Shown here: one piece after another, positions 56,118 through 64,000 of the stretch | How the letters are laid out: the number at the start of each line of letters is the position of its first letter | Position numbering within the stretch: the first letter of the stretch is position 1 | Assembly: GCF_029853695.1 (NCBI RefSeq) | Contig: NZ_CP122537.1 | Span: 1 to 64,000, forward strand | From: Jannaschia sp. GRR-S6-38 | GTDB lineage: Bacteria; Pseudomonadota; Alphaproteobacteria; Rhodobacterales; Rhodobacteraceae | Direction of reading: 5' to 3' | Length of the DNA: 64,000 bases | Notes under the pieces: model-generated | What the model was told of the DNA's origin: nothing | What the model saw: the letters and a program-made list of their open reading frames with translations, nothing else | The model's database searches: none | Program-made: the position numbers and the translations under genes

Positions 56118-56699
56118 TCAGACCCGGAGGCCATGATTGCCCCGTGTCGGGGCGCTCGCCTGAATGCGGACGATCAGGGATGCGGCCTGGCTGCGAATGA
56201 TGGTGTCGTCGCAGCGCATCGCTTGTTTCAGCAGCTCCTGCAGCGAAGGGTCCTTGCGCCGCGCGATCCACAGCAGCACGCGCTGCCGGTCCCGGAACGA
56301 TCCGTGCCGGAAAATCTCGACCGCCGAGCGCATGCGTTTGCAGGATTGCGGCCTCACACGGCCCGCAACGGCGTCGCTGGCGAGCGTGTCGGACCGAAAC
56401 GCGCTTCGCCCCCGAAGCTCGTCGTACCAGTCCTCCCGCTCGCTGTCCTCCAGCGTCGAAAGCGACCGGGTGAGGTAGGTCGTCAGGGCCGCGGGCACGC
56501 CGAGCGGCCCCAGAAGACAGATCGGAAGGAGATACCAATCGATGCCATCCTGCCTGCCCGCGAGCAATCGCGTGAGACCGGCCAGGACCACGATCCCCGC
56601 GTGAACCACGGCCGCCTGAGCCACGTCATCGGCGGCGGCGAATGTCGCGGCCCAGAGACCCCCGCTCACGACGATGAAGGCCGGAGCCGCCCAGGTCAT
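56118..56699 (-). CDS. PelE-like membrane protein
   Basis: This 193-residue protein has three hydrophobic helices in the first ~85 residues (MTWAAPAFIVVSGGLWAAT, VHAGIVVLAGLTRLLAG, LLPICLLGPLGVPAALTTYL). A cytoplasmic helical tail follows (DRQRVLLWIARRKDPSLQEL and DTIIRSQAASLIVRIQA), resembling a short helical-repeat segment. In Pseudomonas PelE is longer (~330 residues), with a membrane part and TPRs, and is encoded just after pelD. The four-base overlap with the PelD-like gene and the pel genes nearby are the main reason for the call. Direct similarity is weak. Confidence 0.55.
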   Translation of the reverse strand: MTWAAPAFIVVSGGLWAATFAAADDVAQAAVVHAGIVVLAGLTRLLAGRQDGIDWYLLPICLLGPLGVPAALTTYLTRSLSTLEDSEREDWYDELRGRSAFRSDTLASDAVAGRVRPQSCKRMRSAVEIFRHGSFRDRQRVLLWIARRKDPSLQELLKQAMRCDDTIIRSQAASLIVRIQASAPTRGNHGLRV

Positions 56700-57613
56700 G
56701 CGACCGCTCGGGGCCGTCGCCTTCTTCGCCCCGCGGGGACGAGTTTCGGAGCCTGCGCGTCGATCGCGCGCGCGATCTCGGGCAGATAATCGGCGAGATC
56801 CTCGGCAGCCGCCGGGCGCGCGGTCGCAACACCGATGACGAGGCCCGAACGGTCGCTGACCCGGCAGGCCGCGACGATCGTGCCCTTCGCTTCGTCACCG
56901 TCCGCGGGATCGAGTGTCATCACGTCCTCGGCCGCACCGGGAACGAGGCTGCGCATCGATGCGAGGGTTGCCTCCGAAATGGCCGCGGAGGACGAAACGA
57001 CGGCGCCGTCGCTCGCCAATAGCGCGTACTCGGCATCCGGCGCCACCAGCCGCAGGAGTTGCGACAGGTTCTTCTCGAAGTCGGATCTGGTGCCGTGGGT
57101 CAGCCGCTCGAGCGCCTTGAGGACGTAAAGCGGGCTGATCTCCTGGCGCATCGCGATCTGCGCCTCGTTCTGCTTGAGCGCCGCGAGCGCGGCATCGGAG
57201 ACGTCCAGCACGGATTCGACCTCGAGCCTGAGCTGCTCGATCTTGCGCCGCGCGTCCGCGAGCTGATTCTCGCGCAGGTCTCGGAAGCTCCCGAGGACCA
57301 GCACGGCGACCCCCGACAGCGCGGGCCAGAAGAGGACCTCCAGGGAATAGGATTGGAACGGCTCGTCGATCCCGCGGGCATGGAGGTCGAACCCGACCAA
57401 GGGAACCAGCGCGAGCGCGAGCGCCGTCAATCCGACGGCGACCCCGTAATAGGCGGCCATAACCGTGCAGATGATGACCATCGGATGGATGGTCGCGGCA
57501 CCGAAGCCGACCTGTCCCGACAGAAACCAGGATGACCCGTAAAGGATCACCAAGGCCGGAACACAATACTGGACAGCGCAGGATAAATACCTGCGAGAAC
57601 TCGTAAAAAACAT
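56696..57613 (-). CDS. PelD-like membrane GAF protein lacking the GGDEF domain
   Basis: This 305-residue protein has about four N-terminal membrane helices (~12-105). A short coiled coil follows (LRENQLADARRKIEQLRLEV), then a GAF-type domain (~150-285; FEKNLSQLLRLVAPDAEYAL). This matches the membrane-plus-GAF layout of PelD, the inner-membrane scaffold of Pel secretion. Pseudomonas PelD has ~455 residues, with a degenerate GGDEF domain that binds c-di-GMP; that domain is absent here. A lone RVSD (251-254) fits RxxD in letters but sits at the end of the GAF domain. It is divergent from the deacetylase gene. Confidence 0.65.
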   Translation of the reverse strand: MFFTSSRRYLSCAVQYCVPALVILYGSSWFLSGQVGFGAATIHPMVIICTVMAAYYGVAVGLTALALALVPLVGFDLHARGIDEPFQSYSLEVLFWPALSGVAVLVLGSFRDLRENQLADARRKIEQLRLEVESVLDVSDAALAALKQNEAQIAMRQEISPLYVLKALERLTHGTRSDFEKNLSQLLRLVAPDAEYALLASDGAVVSSSAAISEATLASMRSLVPGAAEDVMTLDPADGDEAKGTIVAACRVSDRSGLVIGVATARPAAAEDLADYLPEIARAIDAQAPKLVPAGRRRRRPRAVA

Positions 57614-57690
57614 GACCGCACCCCCAGGCGCAAGCTAGAGTGTTCGACGAATCGTTTATGATTTCAAGGATTTTCTTGTACGAGGGAGCT
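57614..57690. promoter_or_regulatory. Divergent promoter gap of the pel-like locus
   Basis: This 77-base AT-rich gap (TTTATGATTTCAAGG, TTTTCTTGTACG) lies between the PelD-like gene and the deacetylase gene and must drive both. On the minus strand TTGAAA with a 17-base spacer reaches AACACT, a weak match. The plus-strand deacetylase has a good GAGGGAG ribosome site. Confidence 0.45.
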
Positions 57691-59931
57691 ATGAGACGTC
57701 TCGTCGGAAGGCTCCACCGATTGGCCTTTCTCATCGTCCTTCTGCGACGGATACCCCGGGTGCTCCTGGCAGTCGGCGCATCGGTCTGGATCCCTCTCGC
57801 AGCCGCGGCCCAGCCTGTGGCCAGGGACGTCCTCGCGCTTTTCGACAGCACGACCGACGAGAGCGTCGTCGTCTCGCAGCTCCACCGATTCGTCGAGTTT
57901 CCGCTGAACCACATGGGGATGCGCGTGTCCTACTGGGATGTCGCCGAAGGGATGCCGGACTGGGCGAATGTGGACCCCGATTTCGTCGTCTCCTGGTTCC
58001 AAGCGCCGGTCCCCGACCCCGACGCCTATCTCGCTTGGATGCAGGAGGCGCGGGGCCGCGAGATCCTTATCGCGACGATCGGCGTTTCCGGGCTGCCCTA
58101 TGGGGACGACGAGACCGGGGCCGATGGCGTTCTCGAAATCCACGGACTGTCCTCGGTGGGCTTTGTCCCGGTCACGTTCGGGGCCGAGATCGTCGATATG
58201 GACAGCGACGTCGTCGGCTTCGAATGCACTCCGGACGCCGTTCTCCCGCCCTTCCCCGTCCTCGTTCCGAGACGTCAGGACATCACGAGCCACCTCACGG
58301 TGCGGCCGAACCTGCCGCGCTTTCAGGGCGAAACCAGCCTCGTCACGACCAGCGATGCGGGTGGATTCGTCGCCTTCGGATTCGCGCTCTGCCGTTTGCC
58401 CGAAACCGAGACGGTTCAATGGCTCATCGACCCCTTCACCTTCTTCTCGCGGGCCTTCGATCTCGGCCGCTGGCCGGTTCCCGATACCACGACGCTGTCG
58501 GGACGGCGCCTCTATTTCAGCCATATCGACGGTGACGGCTGGAACAATGTGTCCGAGATCCCGCTTCCGTGGGACGAGAGACCCTTGTCGGCGGAGGTCA
58601 TCAACGAGCGTATCCTGAAGGCCTACCCCGCGTTCCCCGTGGGCGTCGGCCTCATCGGCGGCGACGTCGATCCGACGCTCGGGGCCCCTGACGCGGGCGC
58701 GCGCCTGGCGCGCGACGCCTTCGCGCTGCCGAATGTCGAAATCGGCGTGCACGGATACACTCATCCTTTCCTCTGGTGGTATTATGAGGATTACGATCGG
58801 CAGGCCGAATTGGATCTCATCGCCGAACAGCGCGGTGACCCGGACGCGACGCCGCTCGATCGGTTCCTTCGCCGCGTCAGGGGCGAGAACGACTCCTCGC
58901 GCATGTCGGTCAATTACGGGCTCATGCTCCCGCGGGCCCATGCGCAGCGGCCATTCTCGCTCGAGGAGGAGATCGACGAGGCGATCGCCGTCGCCAATGC
59001 CATCGCCCCGGAAGGCAAGACCGCGCAGGCCTTCTATTGGACAGGCGACACGCGGCCCTTCCCGGAAGCGATCGCAGCGACGGTTGCCGCAGGCGTGCGC
59101 AACATCAACGGCGGAGACAGCCGGTTCGACAGCGTCTACCCCTCCATGGCCTACCTCTCGCCGCTCGGCCTGAAGGTCGGGGCGCACCGGCAGATCTACA
59201 CGGCCAATGCCAACGACAATATCTATACCTCCGGCTGGACGCGGGACTTCCACGGAATGCGACTGGTCGCGGAGACGGTCGAGCGCACGGGGTCCCCACG
59301 CCGATTGAAGCCGTTCAATCTCTACTACCACACATTCGCGGGCGAGAGGTTCGCAAGCCTCGAAGCGCTGTTCTTCCTCCATGAGCTTGCCGCCTCCGAG
59401 GAGTTCATTCGCGTCTTCCCGTCCCGCTACATCGACACCGTGACGGGCTTCTTTTCGGCCGAGATCGAGCAGATCGGAGAAAACGCGTGGGCCATCCGCG
59501 ACCGCGGCGATCTGCAGACGCTGCGCATCGATCGGCTCGGCTCCCTCTCGGTGGATTTCGGCGCGAGTTCAGGCGTGATCGGCCAGCGCCGGTTCGGCGA
59601 CGCTCTCTATGTCAGCCTCGATCCGGCCGACGCCGCGCCGGTCCTGCGGCTTGCAGCGGAGCCGGAGCCCGCGATCCATCTCGTCGAGGCGAGCTGGGAG
59701 ATCACGCGCTTCGCCGTCGACGATTGCAGCCTGGCGGTCGATGCCGAAGGGTTCGGCGAGGGTCGTATCCGCATCGCCGGCATCGACGCCAAACGCGTCG
59801 AAATCGTCGCGCATCGTGACGGTATGATCATCTTCGACGGGGACGTCCCGGTCGAAGACGGCCAGCTCGATATCGGGCTTCCCGAGGCCGTCGACGAGGC
59901 GACACGCCTCGACATCAGATGTCGGCGCTAG
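57691..59931 (+). CDS. PelA-type polysaccharide deacetylase, stand-alone
   Basis: This 746-residue exported protein has a signal peptide in the first ~45 residues, ending WIPLAAAA. Residues ~50-260 look like the Rossmann-like middle domain of PelA. A CE4-like deacetylase domain follows, with metal/catalytic Asp in YFSHIDGDGWNN (D280, D282) and the HxxxH pair in VHGYTHPF (H354, H358). A C-terminal beta-rich region completes it. Pseudomonas PelA joins this to an N-terminal glycoside hydrolase; here that part is the separate gene at 60809. It would partly deacetylate Pel in the periplasm. I start at 57691 because GAGGGAG precedes that ATG. Confidence 0.78.
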   Translation: MRRLVGRLHRLAFLIVLLRRIPRVLLAVGASVWIPLAAAAQPVARDVLALFDSTTDESVVVSQLHRFVEFPLNHMGMRVSYWDVAEGMPDWANVDPDFVVSWFQAPVPDPDAYLAWMQEARGREILIATIGVSGLPYGDDETGADGVLEIHGLSSVGFVPVTFGAEIVDMDSDVVGFECTPDAVLPPFPVLVPRRQDITSHLTVRPNLPRFQGETSLVTTSDAGGFVAFGFALCRLPETETVQWLIDPFTFFSRAFDLGRWPVPDTTTLSGRRLYFSHIDGDGWNNVSEIPLPWDERPLSAEVINERILKAYPAFPVGVGLIGGDVDPTLGAPDAGARLARDAFALPNVEIGVHGYTHPFLWWYYEDYDRQAELDLIAEQRGDPDATPLDRFLRRVRGENDSSRMSVNYGLMLPRAHAQRPFSLEEEIDEAIAVANAIAPEGKTAQAFYWTGDTRPFPEAIAATVAAGVRNINGGDSRFDSVYPSMAYLSPLGLKVGAHRQIYTANANDNIYTSGWTRDFHGMRLVAETVERTGSPRRLKPFNLYYHTFAGERFASLEALFFLHELAASEEFIRVFPSRYIDTVTGFFSAEIEQIGENAWAIRDRGDLQTLRIDRLGSLSVDFGASSGVIGQRRFGDALYVSLDPADAAPVLRLAAEPEPAIHLVEASWEITRFAVDDCSLAVDAEGFGEGRIRIAGIDAKRVEIVAHRDGMIIFDGDVPVEDGQLDIGLPEAVDEATRLDIRCRR

Positions 59932-59939
59932 GCTGAGCG

Positions 59940-60680
59940 ATGCGGTTCACTGGCGGGTTCATGGTTTCGGTCTTGGCAGTCGTCCTTCTGGCGGCGGCCG
60001 TCCTGCTGGTGCCCAGCCGCGCCGACGAGGCGACGCTGCTCCTCCGGGATGGAAAGGCACGCCTGGCACTTTCAGTCGCGGAAGACGCGATCGAGGCCGA
60101 TCCCGCGGACGAGCGCGCGCTGCGCATCCTCGCGCAGACCCAGATGCATTTGGGTCGCACGCGCGCTGCCGAGACGACGTTGCGACGCCGCATGGACGTC
60201 ACCGGCCCCACGCATCTCGCCCTTCTCGATCTTGGGCGCCTCTATCGCTCTCTCGGGCGGCCGCAGGACGCAGCCGCGTACTTCCTGGAGCTGCCGGCCG
60301 AGACGCTCACACAAGGTGAACAGGCCTATGTCGCGGGCTGGCTTCGGCGCGCTCGCGACCCGGAGACGGAACGCGCCTTTCTCGCGGCGGTCTTGCGCGG
60401 CGGCAATCTGGATCAGGCGGGAACACAGCGTTATGCGGAGCTCCTCGCCGCCAGCGGGCAATCGCGCGAAAGCCTCGAGGTTTTCCGTGCCCTCGATCAG
60501 AAGGGCGAGCTCGATCACCGCGGGATGCTGCAATTCTACGGCGTCCTGCTCGCGTCCGGGTCTGTGCAGGAAGCGGCCGAGCGGGCGGCCGCGTGGGCGG
60601 CGGGCCCGGGGTCAGAACAGCTGGTCGAAGGGATCGCGCAGCTCGATGTTGCCTTTGCCCGGGAAGAAGCGCGAAATTGA
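59940..60680 (+). CDS. TPR protein of the pel-like locus
   Basis: This 246-residue protein has an N-terminal membrane helix or uncleaved signal (FMVSVLAVVLLAAAVLLVPS) and then tetratricopeptide-type helices across most of its length (DEATLLLRDGKARLALSVAE, ALRILAQTQMHLGRTRAAET, LALLDLGRLYRSLGRPQDAA). In the Pel system the periplasmic TPR part of PelB binds PelA and guides the polymer to the outer-membrane barrel. This may be its counterpart without a barrel. It lies eight bases after the deacetylase gene. Confidence 0.65.
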   Translation: MRFTGGFMVSVLAVVLLAAAVLLVPSRADEATLLLRDGKARLALSVAEDAIEADPADERALRILAQTQMHLGRTRAAETTLRRRMDVTGPTHLALLDLGRLYRSLGRPQDAAAYFLELPAETLTQGEQAYVAGWLRRARDPETERAFLAAVLRGGNLDQAGTQRYAELLAASGQSRESLEVFRALDQKGELDHRGMLQFYGVLLASGSVQEAAERAAAWAAGPGSEQLVEGIAQLDVAFAREEARN

Positions 60681-60808
60681 TGCGTGCTGGCACATTTCCG
60701 CCGGTTTGGATCGCTCGTGCCGCCCGGCGTTTCAAAGCCTTTGTGACGAACGATCATGGATCGGCACTGGACCACGCGCTCAGGCCCCAAATGCCCGGAG
60801 ATAGGCCC

Positions 60809-61846
60809 ATGCCTTGGACTGCGACTCGAACAGGATCCATCGCAGCGAAATGGCGGCGAGCCCTGGTGCTTTTGGCCGCGTCGTTCTTTTTCGTCATTTG
60901 CGCGGCCTGCGTGCAATCGCCGAGCGCGTCCCCGATCCCCGACGCGCAATCCGCCCGGAACAGTTCAGGAAGCGCTTCGCCGGCATCGCCTAGCCTCAGG
61001 TTCGAGATCCGCCAGTTCTCGGTCAAGCTGACCCATACCGGGGTTTCGGAAGTCGACCGATCGGATACCGACTTCGTCATCATCGACCCGACCGGATTGG
61101 ATCGTCAGGAAGTCGCCCGCCTGAAGACCAGACCCGACGGCGCGCGGCGTGTCGTCGTCGCCTACATCAACATCGCGGAGGCGGAGACCTACCGCGACTA
61201 TTGGCGAACGGCCTGGAACGCGACCCCGCCGCGCTGGCTCGGGGCCGCCAACCCCGACTGGGCCAACCATTACTACACGGCCTATTGGGACCCGCAGTGG
61301 CAGAGGATCCTCTTCGGCAGCCCCGCTTCGAAGCTCGACCGGATCGTTGCCGCCGGCTTCGACGGCGTGTTCATGGACGGCGTCGACAAATACGCCGTCT
61401 GGCCCGGTCGGCGCGCGCAGTCCGAGCGCGACATGTATACGCTCGTGGATCGGATCGCCAATTACGCGCGGGCCCGCACGCCGGGCTTTCTCATCATCCC
61501 GAACAACGCCGAAGCGCTGCTCGACAACCCGCGCTACCGGTCGACGATCGATGCCATCGTCAAAGAGGATCTTTTCTTCGGGGTCGGCGGCGACGGCCGC
61601 CCGAACAGTCTCAGCCTCGTGAGCTGGTCGCTCAGACAGCTGCGACTTGCCACAAATGACGATTTGCCCGTGCTCGTGGTCGAGTACGTGTCGGACGCGG
61701 GCAAGAGGGACTACACCGTACGACAGCTTCGCGCGAACGGGCTGCTCGGAACATTCGGGCGGCGGGACCTCGCGCGGCTCACGCTGCCGATCCCGGCCGG
61801 CGCGGGCTCGGTCAATCAGCTGCGCCGGCTCCCGAGGATGGATTGA
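60809..61846 (+). CDS. GH114-type (endo-alpha-1,4-polygalactosaminidase-like) hydrolase
   Basis: This 345-residue exported protein begins with a strongly hydrophobic segment ending VICAACVQS, so it may be a lipoprotein, though the lipobox is imperfect. The (beta/alpha)8 TM1410-like domain shows VVVAYINIAEAETYRDYW, GFDGVFMDGVDKYAVW (D185, D190) and IVKEDLFFG with a candidate acid E253. The N-terminal hydrolase domain of PelA is of this kind and cuts partly deacetylated Pel. Here it is a separate gene 128 bases after the TPR gene. Its 3' end overlaps pelG on the other strand by 31 bases. Confidence 0.82.
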   Translation: MPWTATRTGSIAAKWRRALVLLAASFFFVICAACVQSPSASPIPDAQSARNSSGSASPASPSLRFEIRQFSVKLTHTGVSEVDRSDTDFVIIDPTGLDRQEVARLKTRPDGARRVVVAYINIAEAETYRDYWRTAWNATPPRWLGAANPDWANHYYTAYWDPQWQRILFGSPASKLDRIVAAGFDGVFMDGVDKYAVWPGRRAQSERDMYTLVDRIANYARARTPGFLIIPNNAEALLDNPRYRSTIDAIVKEDLFFGVGGDGRPNSLSLVSWSLRQLRLATNDDLPVLVVEYVSDAGKRDYTVRQLRANGLLGTFGRRDLARLTLPIPAGAGSVNQLRRLPRMD

Positions 61847-63234
61847 AGCCGACCGGCGGCGATCATGAAGATGTGCTCGTTCAAGCGCGCCAGAACCGAT
61901 TGCGTGGCAATCGCGGCGACGATAGCGCCGACCGATGCGCCGACGAGGTAGCCGACGCCGAACCACCGCTCCCCGAATTCGAGCAGCCCGGCCGAAGCCG
62001 CGACCGTCGCGAGAAGAAAGGCGCCCTGGACAAGGCAGAACAGGCGCCGTGCATCGAGGTAGATCAAGACGACGCTCGAGAGGATCACGATGAGATGCAT
62101 GACCGAGCCCATCGCGGTGATCTGCATCACCGAGACCTGGCTCGATTGCAGGATATTCGCCTCCGCGGCGAGCGGGGCCGCCGCGACGAACGCGATCGCG
62201 GTCAGGATCTGCGCTGCCACGAGCGTCACGGCGCTTCGCGCGACCAATGACGTCAGACGCGCCGCGGATGCTTGGAGCTGCTTCAGCGAGCCATGCTGCT
62301 CGATCAGGTCGTGATGGCGTCGGAGACCTCTGAACAGGGTCGTCTCGAAAAACACGATCAACAGGGCAAAGCCCGGCACAAGCGCCAGAAGCCCGAAGAA
62401 ATGCGGCGTGTCGTAGAGTTCGGCGGCCCGGAATCCGGAGGCATTGGTTTCGCCGAACGCGGACAGCCAGACGACCAAGGTGCTCGCCCAGATCGCGAGC
62501 GCCCCCATGAAGGCGCCGAAGGATAGGTACGCGAATTTCGAGAGACTTCTCAGGACCCCGCGAATGGCCGATGTGGCCGACCGGATCGGAAACGGAAATG
62601 ACGACAGAAAGACCGGGATCAGGGCACCGAGGCTGACCGCGAGCCCCGCGGCATAGGCCATCGCCATGACCCAGGCGATGCCGGTCTGAATTCCGGCGAT
62701 GACGGCGGCGACGAGGCCGATCAACGTGCCTGTGAAATAGGCGGCCAGAACTGCGCGCACGGCGAAGATCGCGCTGCAGAACGTCGACGCCGTCCAAATC
62801 ATCGCGACGAGGGTCGAAAACGTCACGCCCGTGAGAATGATCGCGATCGGCTGATCGAGGACGATTCCGAAGACGACAAGGGCCAGAGCGGCGGCTGCCA
62901 ATCCGGCGACCGCGAAGCATGCGAAGAGAAGGGCCGGCGCCTTCTCCGGCTGTCGCTTGTAGAGCGCATCCGAGAACCGCCGCGTGGCGGGCAGCAGGAT
63001 GGCCGCGCTGCCGATCGAGGCTATCGCGAAGGAGTAGATCGCGATGAGGCGGAAGTCTTCCGAGACCGGCGCCGTGACCGAGATGCGGGAGACCGCGCTG
63101 ACCAGGCCGATCCCGAAGATCGTCAGCAACCAATGGCCCGAGGCGACGAGGGCGCCGGTGAAGACCGCCACGAGCCCCCCTGCCAACCCACCCTCGACCG
63201 CAAGGCGTTCGAGCCTGAACCCAATTCCCGCCAC
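61816..63234 (-). CDS. pelG: Pel polysaccharide inner-membrane transporter PelG
   Basis: This 472-residue MOP-superfamily protein has about 12 hydrophobic helices. The N-terminus after the GTG start reads VAGIGFRLERLAVEGG, a close match to the characteristic PelG opening, and the size agrees with ~456 in Pseudomonas. PelG moves the growing polymer across the inner membrane and works with PelD, PelE and PelF. GTG 63234 lies one base after the pelF stop, so the two are coupled. Longer frames to 63339 lie inside pelF. Confidence 0.87.
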   Translation of the reverse strand: MAGIGFRLERLAVEGGLAGGLVAVFTGALVASGHWLLTIFGIGLVSAVSRISVTAPVSEDFRLIAIYSFAIASIGSAAILLPATRRFSDALYKRQPEKAPALLFACFAVAGLAAAALALVVFGIVLDQPIAIILTGVTFSTLVAMIWTASTFCSAIFAVRAVLAAYFTGTLIGLVAAVIAGIQTGIAWVMAMAYAAGLAVSLGALIPVFLSSFPFPIRSATSAIRGVLRSLSKFAYLSFGAFMGALAIWASTLVVWLSAFGETNASGFRAAELYDTPHFFGLLALVPGFALLIVFFETTLFRGLRRHHDLIEQHGSLKQLQASAARLTSLVARSAVTLVAAQILTAIAFVAAAPLAAEANILQSSQVSVMQITAMGSVMHLIVILSSVVLIYLDARRLFCLVQGAFLLATVAASAGLLEFGERWFGVGYLVGASVGAIVAAIATQSVLARLNEHIFMIAAGRLQSILGSRRS

Positions 63235-63235
63235 G

Positions 63236-64000
63236 CTATGCCTCCGAGACGTCCGGAAGCGCCTCGCGCCCCGAATGGGCCTCGTAGAGGTCGGCATAGG
63301 CCCTGCACATCTTCTCGAGACCGAATTGATCGCGGACACGGGCCTTCAACGCCGCACCCCGTCTGCGCGCTTCCTCAGGATCGTTGAGAAGCTTCATGAT
63401 CGCCTCGGCCGTTCCCTGAGGCGACATCAGCTCCGTGATGTAGCCACCGGGCGTCTCGTCCGAGGGGCCATCGCCGAATCCCTCGATGATATCGCGGCAG
63501 CTGCCGACATCCGTCGCCACGCATGGAAGCCCCGCGGCCCCCGCTTCGAGGAGGGTCAGCGGCTGGCCCTCGCTGAGGCTTGTCAGAACGATCATGTCGA
63601 CCTGCGCGATGATCTTCGCCACGTCGCGCATCCCGAGGAATTTCAGCTGACTGCCGATGCCGAGTGACGCCACCGTCTCGTGGCATTTGCGCGCGTATTC
63701 CGGTTCCTCGTCTTCGGGGCCCACGATCCATCCCTCGGCATCCGGATGCGCCTGGAACACGATGTCCATGGCGCGGATGAAGGTGTCGACATCCTTGATG
63801 GATACGACCCGGCCGATGAAGGCCACGACCTTCCCGGATCGCGGCCCTTTCAACTGGATGCCCGAAAACCGTTCGAGGTCGATCCCGTTGGCGATGACCT
63901 GCGTCTTCTCCGGGGCGGCCCCAAGGCGATGCTGCGCGGCCTGCGCGCTTCGAGACAGGCTCGTGATACGGCTGCTGCTGTCGTAGCAGAGCCTGCCCAT
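63236..64000 (-). CDS. pelF: Pel glycosyltransferase PelF, 3' part
   Basis: These are the C-terminal ~254 residues of a GT4 glycosyltransferase whose start lies beyond the right edge. It has VIANGIDLERF, VVAFIGRVVSIKDVDTFI, the segment WIVGPEDEEPEYARKC and the E-x7-E region SEGQPLTLLEAGAAGLPCVA. The VVSIKD and GPEDEEP patterns and adjacency to pelG point to PelF, the cytosolic enzyme that builds the amino-sugar polymer from UDP-sugars. Confidence 0.82.
   Translation of the reverse strand: MGRLCYDSSSRITSLSRSAQAAQHRLGAAPEKTQVIANGIDLERFSGIQLKGPRSGKVVAFIGRVVSIKDVDTFIRAMDIVFQAHPDAEGWIVGPEDEEPEYARKCHETVASLGIGSQLKFLGMRDVAKIIAQVDMIVLTSLSEGQPLTLLEAGAAGLPCVATDVGSCRDIIEGFGDGPSDETPGGYITELMSPQGTAEAIMKLLNDPEEARRRGAALKARVRDQFGLEKMCRAYADLYEAHSGREALPDVSEA

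Noticed and set aside
61816-63339. A longer pelG starting upstream of 63234
   Set aside because: The added 35 residues lie inside pelF and are Arg/Ser-rich. The GTG at 63234 gives the characteristic PelG N-terminus.

Overview
The window is about 64 kb of GC-rich, densely packed DNA. It most likely comes from the chromosome of a marine or soil Rhodobacterales (Roseobacter/Paracoccaceae-type) alphaproteobacterium. Pointers are the very high GC, pervasive 4-base ATGA gene overlaps, an L21 protein with an Ala/Lys-rich linker and helix-hairpin-helix tail, a homogentisate operon carrying DUF2783 and a FAD monooxygenase, and the gene order phoR / pstSCAB-phoUB. The assignment rests on recognised protein families, not on a database search.

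Layout. 1-577: end of tsf (EF-Ts) with a strong terminator. 800-7646 (minus): a homogentisate-type aromatic catabolic operon of eight genes joined by overlaps or near-abutting ends: hmgA, MBL hydrolase, a 46-residue membrane protein, FAH hydrolase, a second MBL protein, a FAD monooxygenase, DUF2783 and a LuxR-family regulator. 7769-15056 (minus): phosphate regulon, with phoR followed by pstS-pstC-pstA-pstB-phoU-phoB behind a three-repeat Pho box. 15053-23834: housekeeping genes (proA, a frameshifted proB, obgE, a GNAT, a LysE exporter, rpmA, rplU), a DUF2059 protein, tRNA-Ser(CGA) and a GMC oxidoreductase.

24169-45995 is a large exopolysaccharide locus. It has a phosphoglycosyltransferase, formyltransferase, PIG-L deacetylase and DegT aminotransferase (minus strand, suggesting an N-modified amino sugar). 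It also has a Wzc-like chain-length/tyrosine-kinase protein fused in frame to a pectate-lyase-like domain, a WbpM/FlaA1-type dehydratase, three GT4 glycosyltransferases (one frameshifted), Wzx- and Wzy-type proteins, an ExoF-like export protein, two sulfotransferases, and an ATP-grasp, an epimerase and a metallophosphoesterase. The expected product is a sulfated, Wzx/Wzy-assembled polysaccharide.

46054-52012 holds a class II aldolase divergent from a LysR regulator, followed by a periplasmic aldehyde oxidoreductase (paoABC type). 52325-56105 is a shortened glycogen operon, glgC-glgA plus an aminotransferase. 56118-64000 is a Pel-like polysaccharide locus of unusual build: PelE- and PelD-like genes (PelD without its C-terminal c-di-GMP domain), a stand-alone PelA-type deacetylase, a TPR protein, a stand-alone GH114-type hydrolase, pelG and the 3' part of pelF, which runs off the right edge.

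The strongest leads are the kinase/lyase fusion (27825-31298), the split pel locus (56118-64000), two genes each broken by a single-base frameshift (proB; the GT4 at 41133), CTG-initiated phoR and lysE readings, and a structured leader RNA ahead of the FlaA1-type gene.
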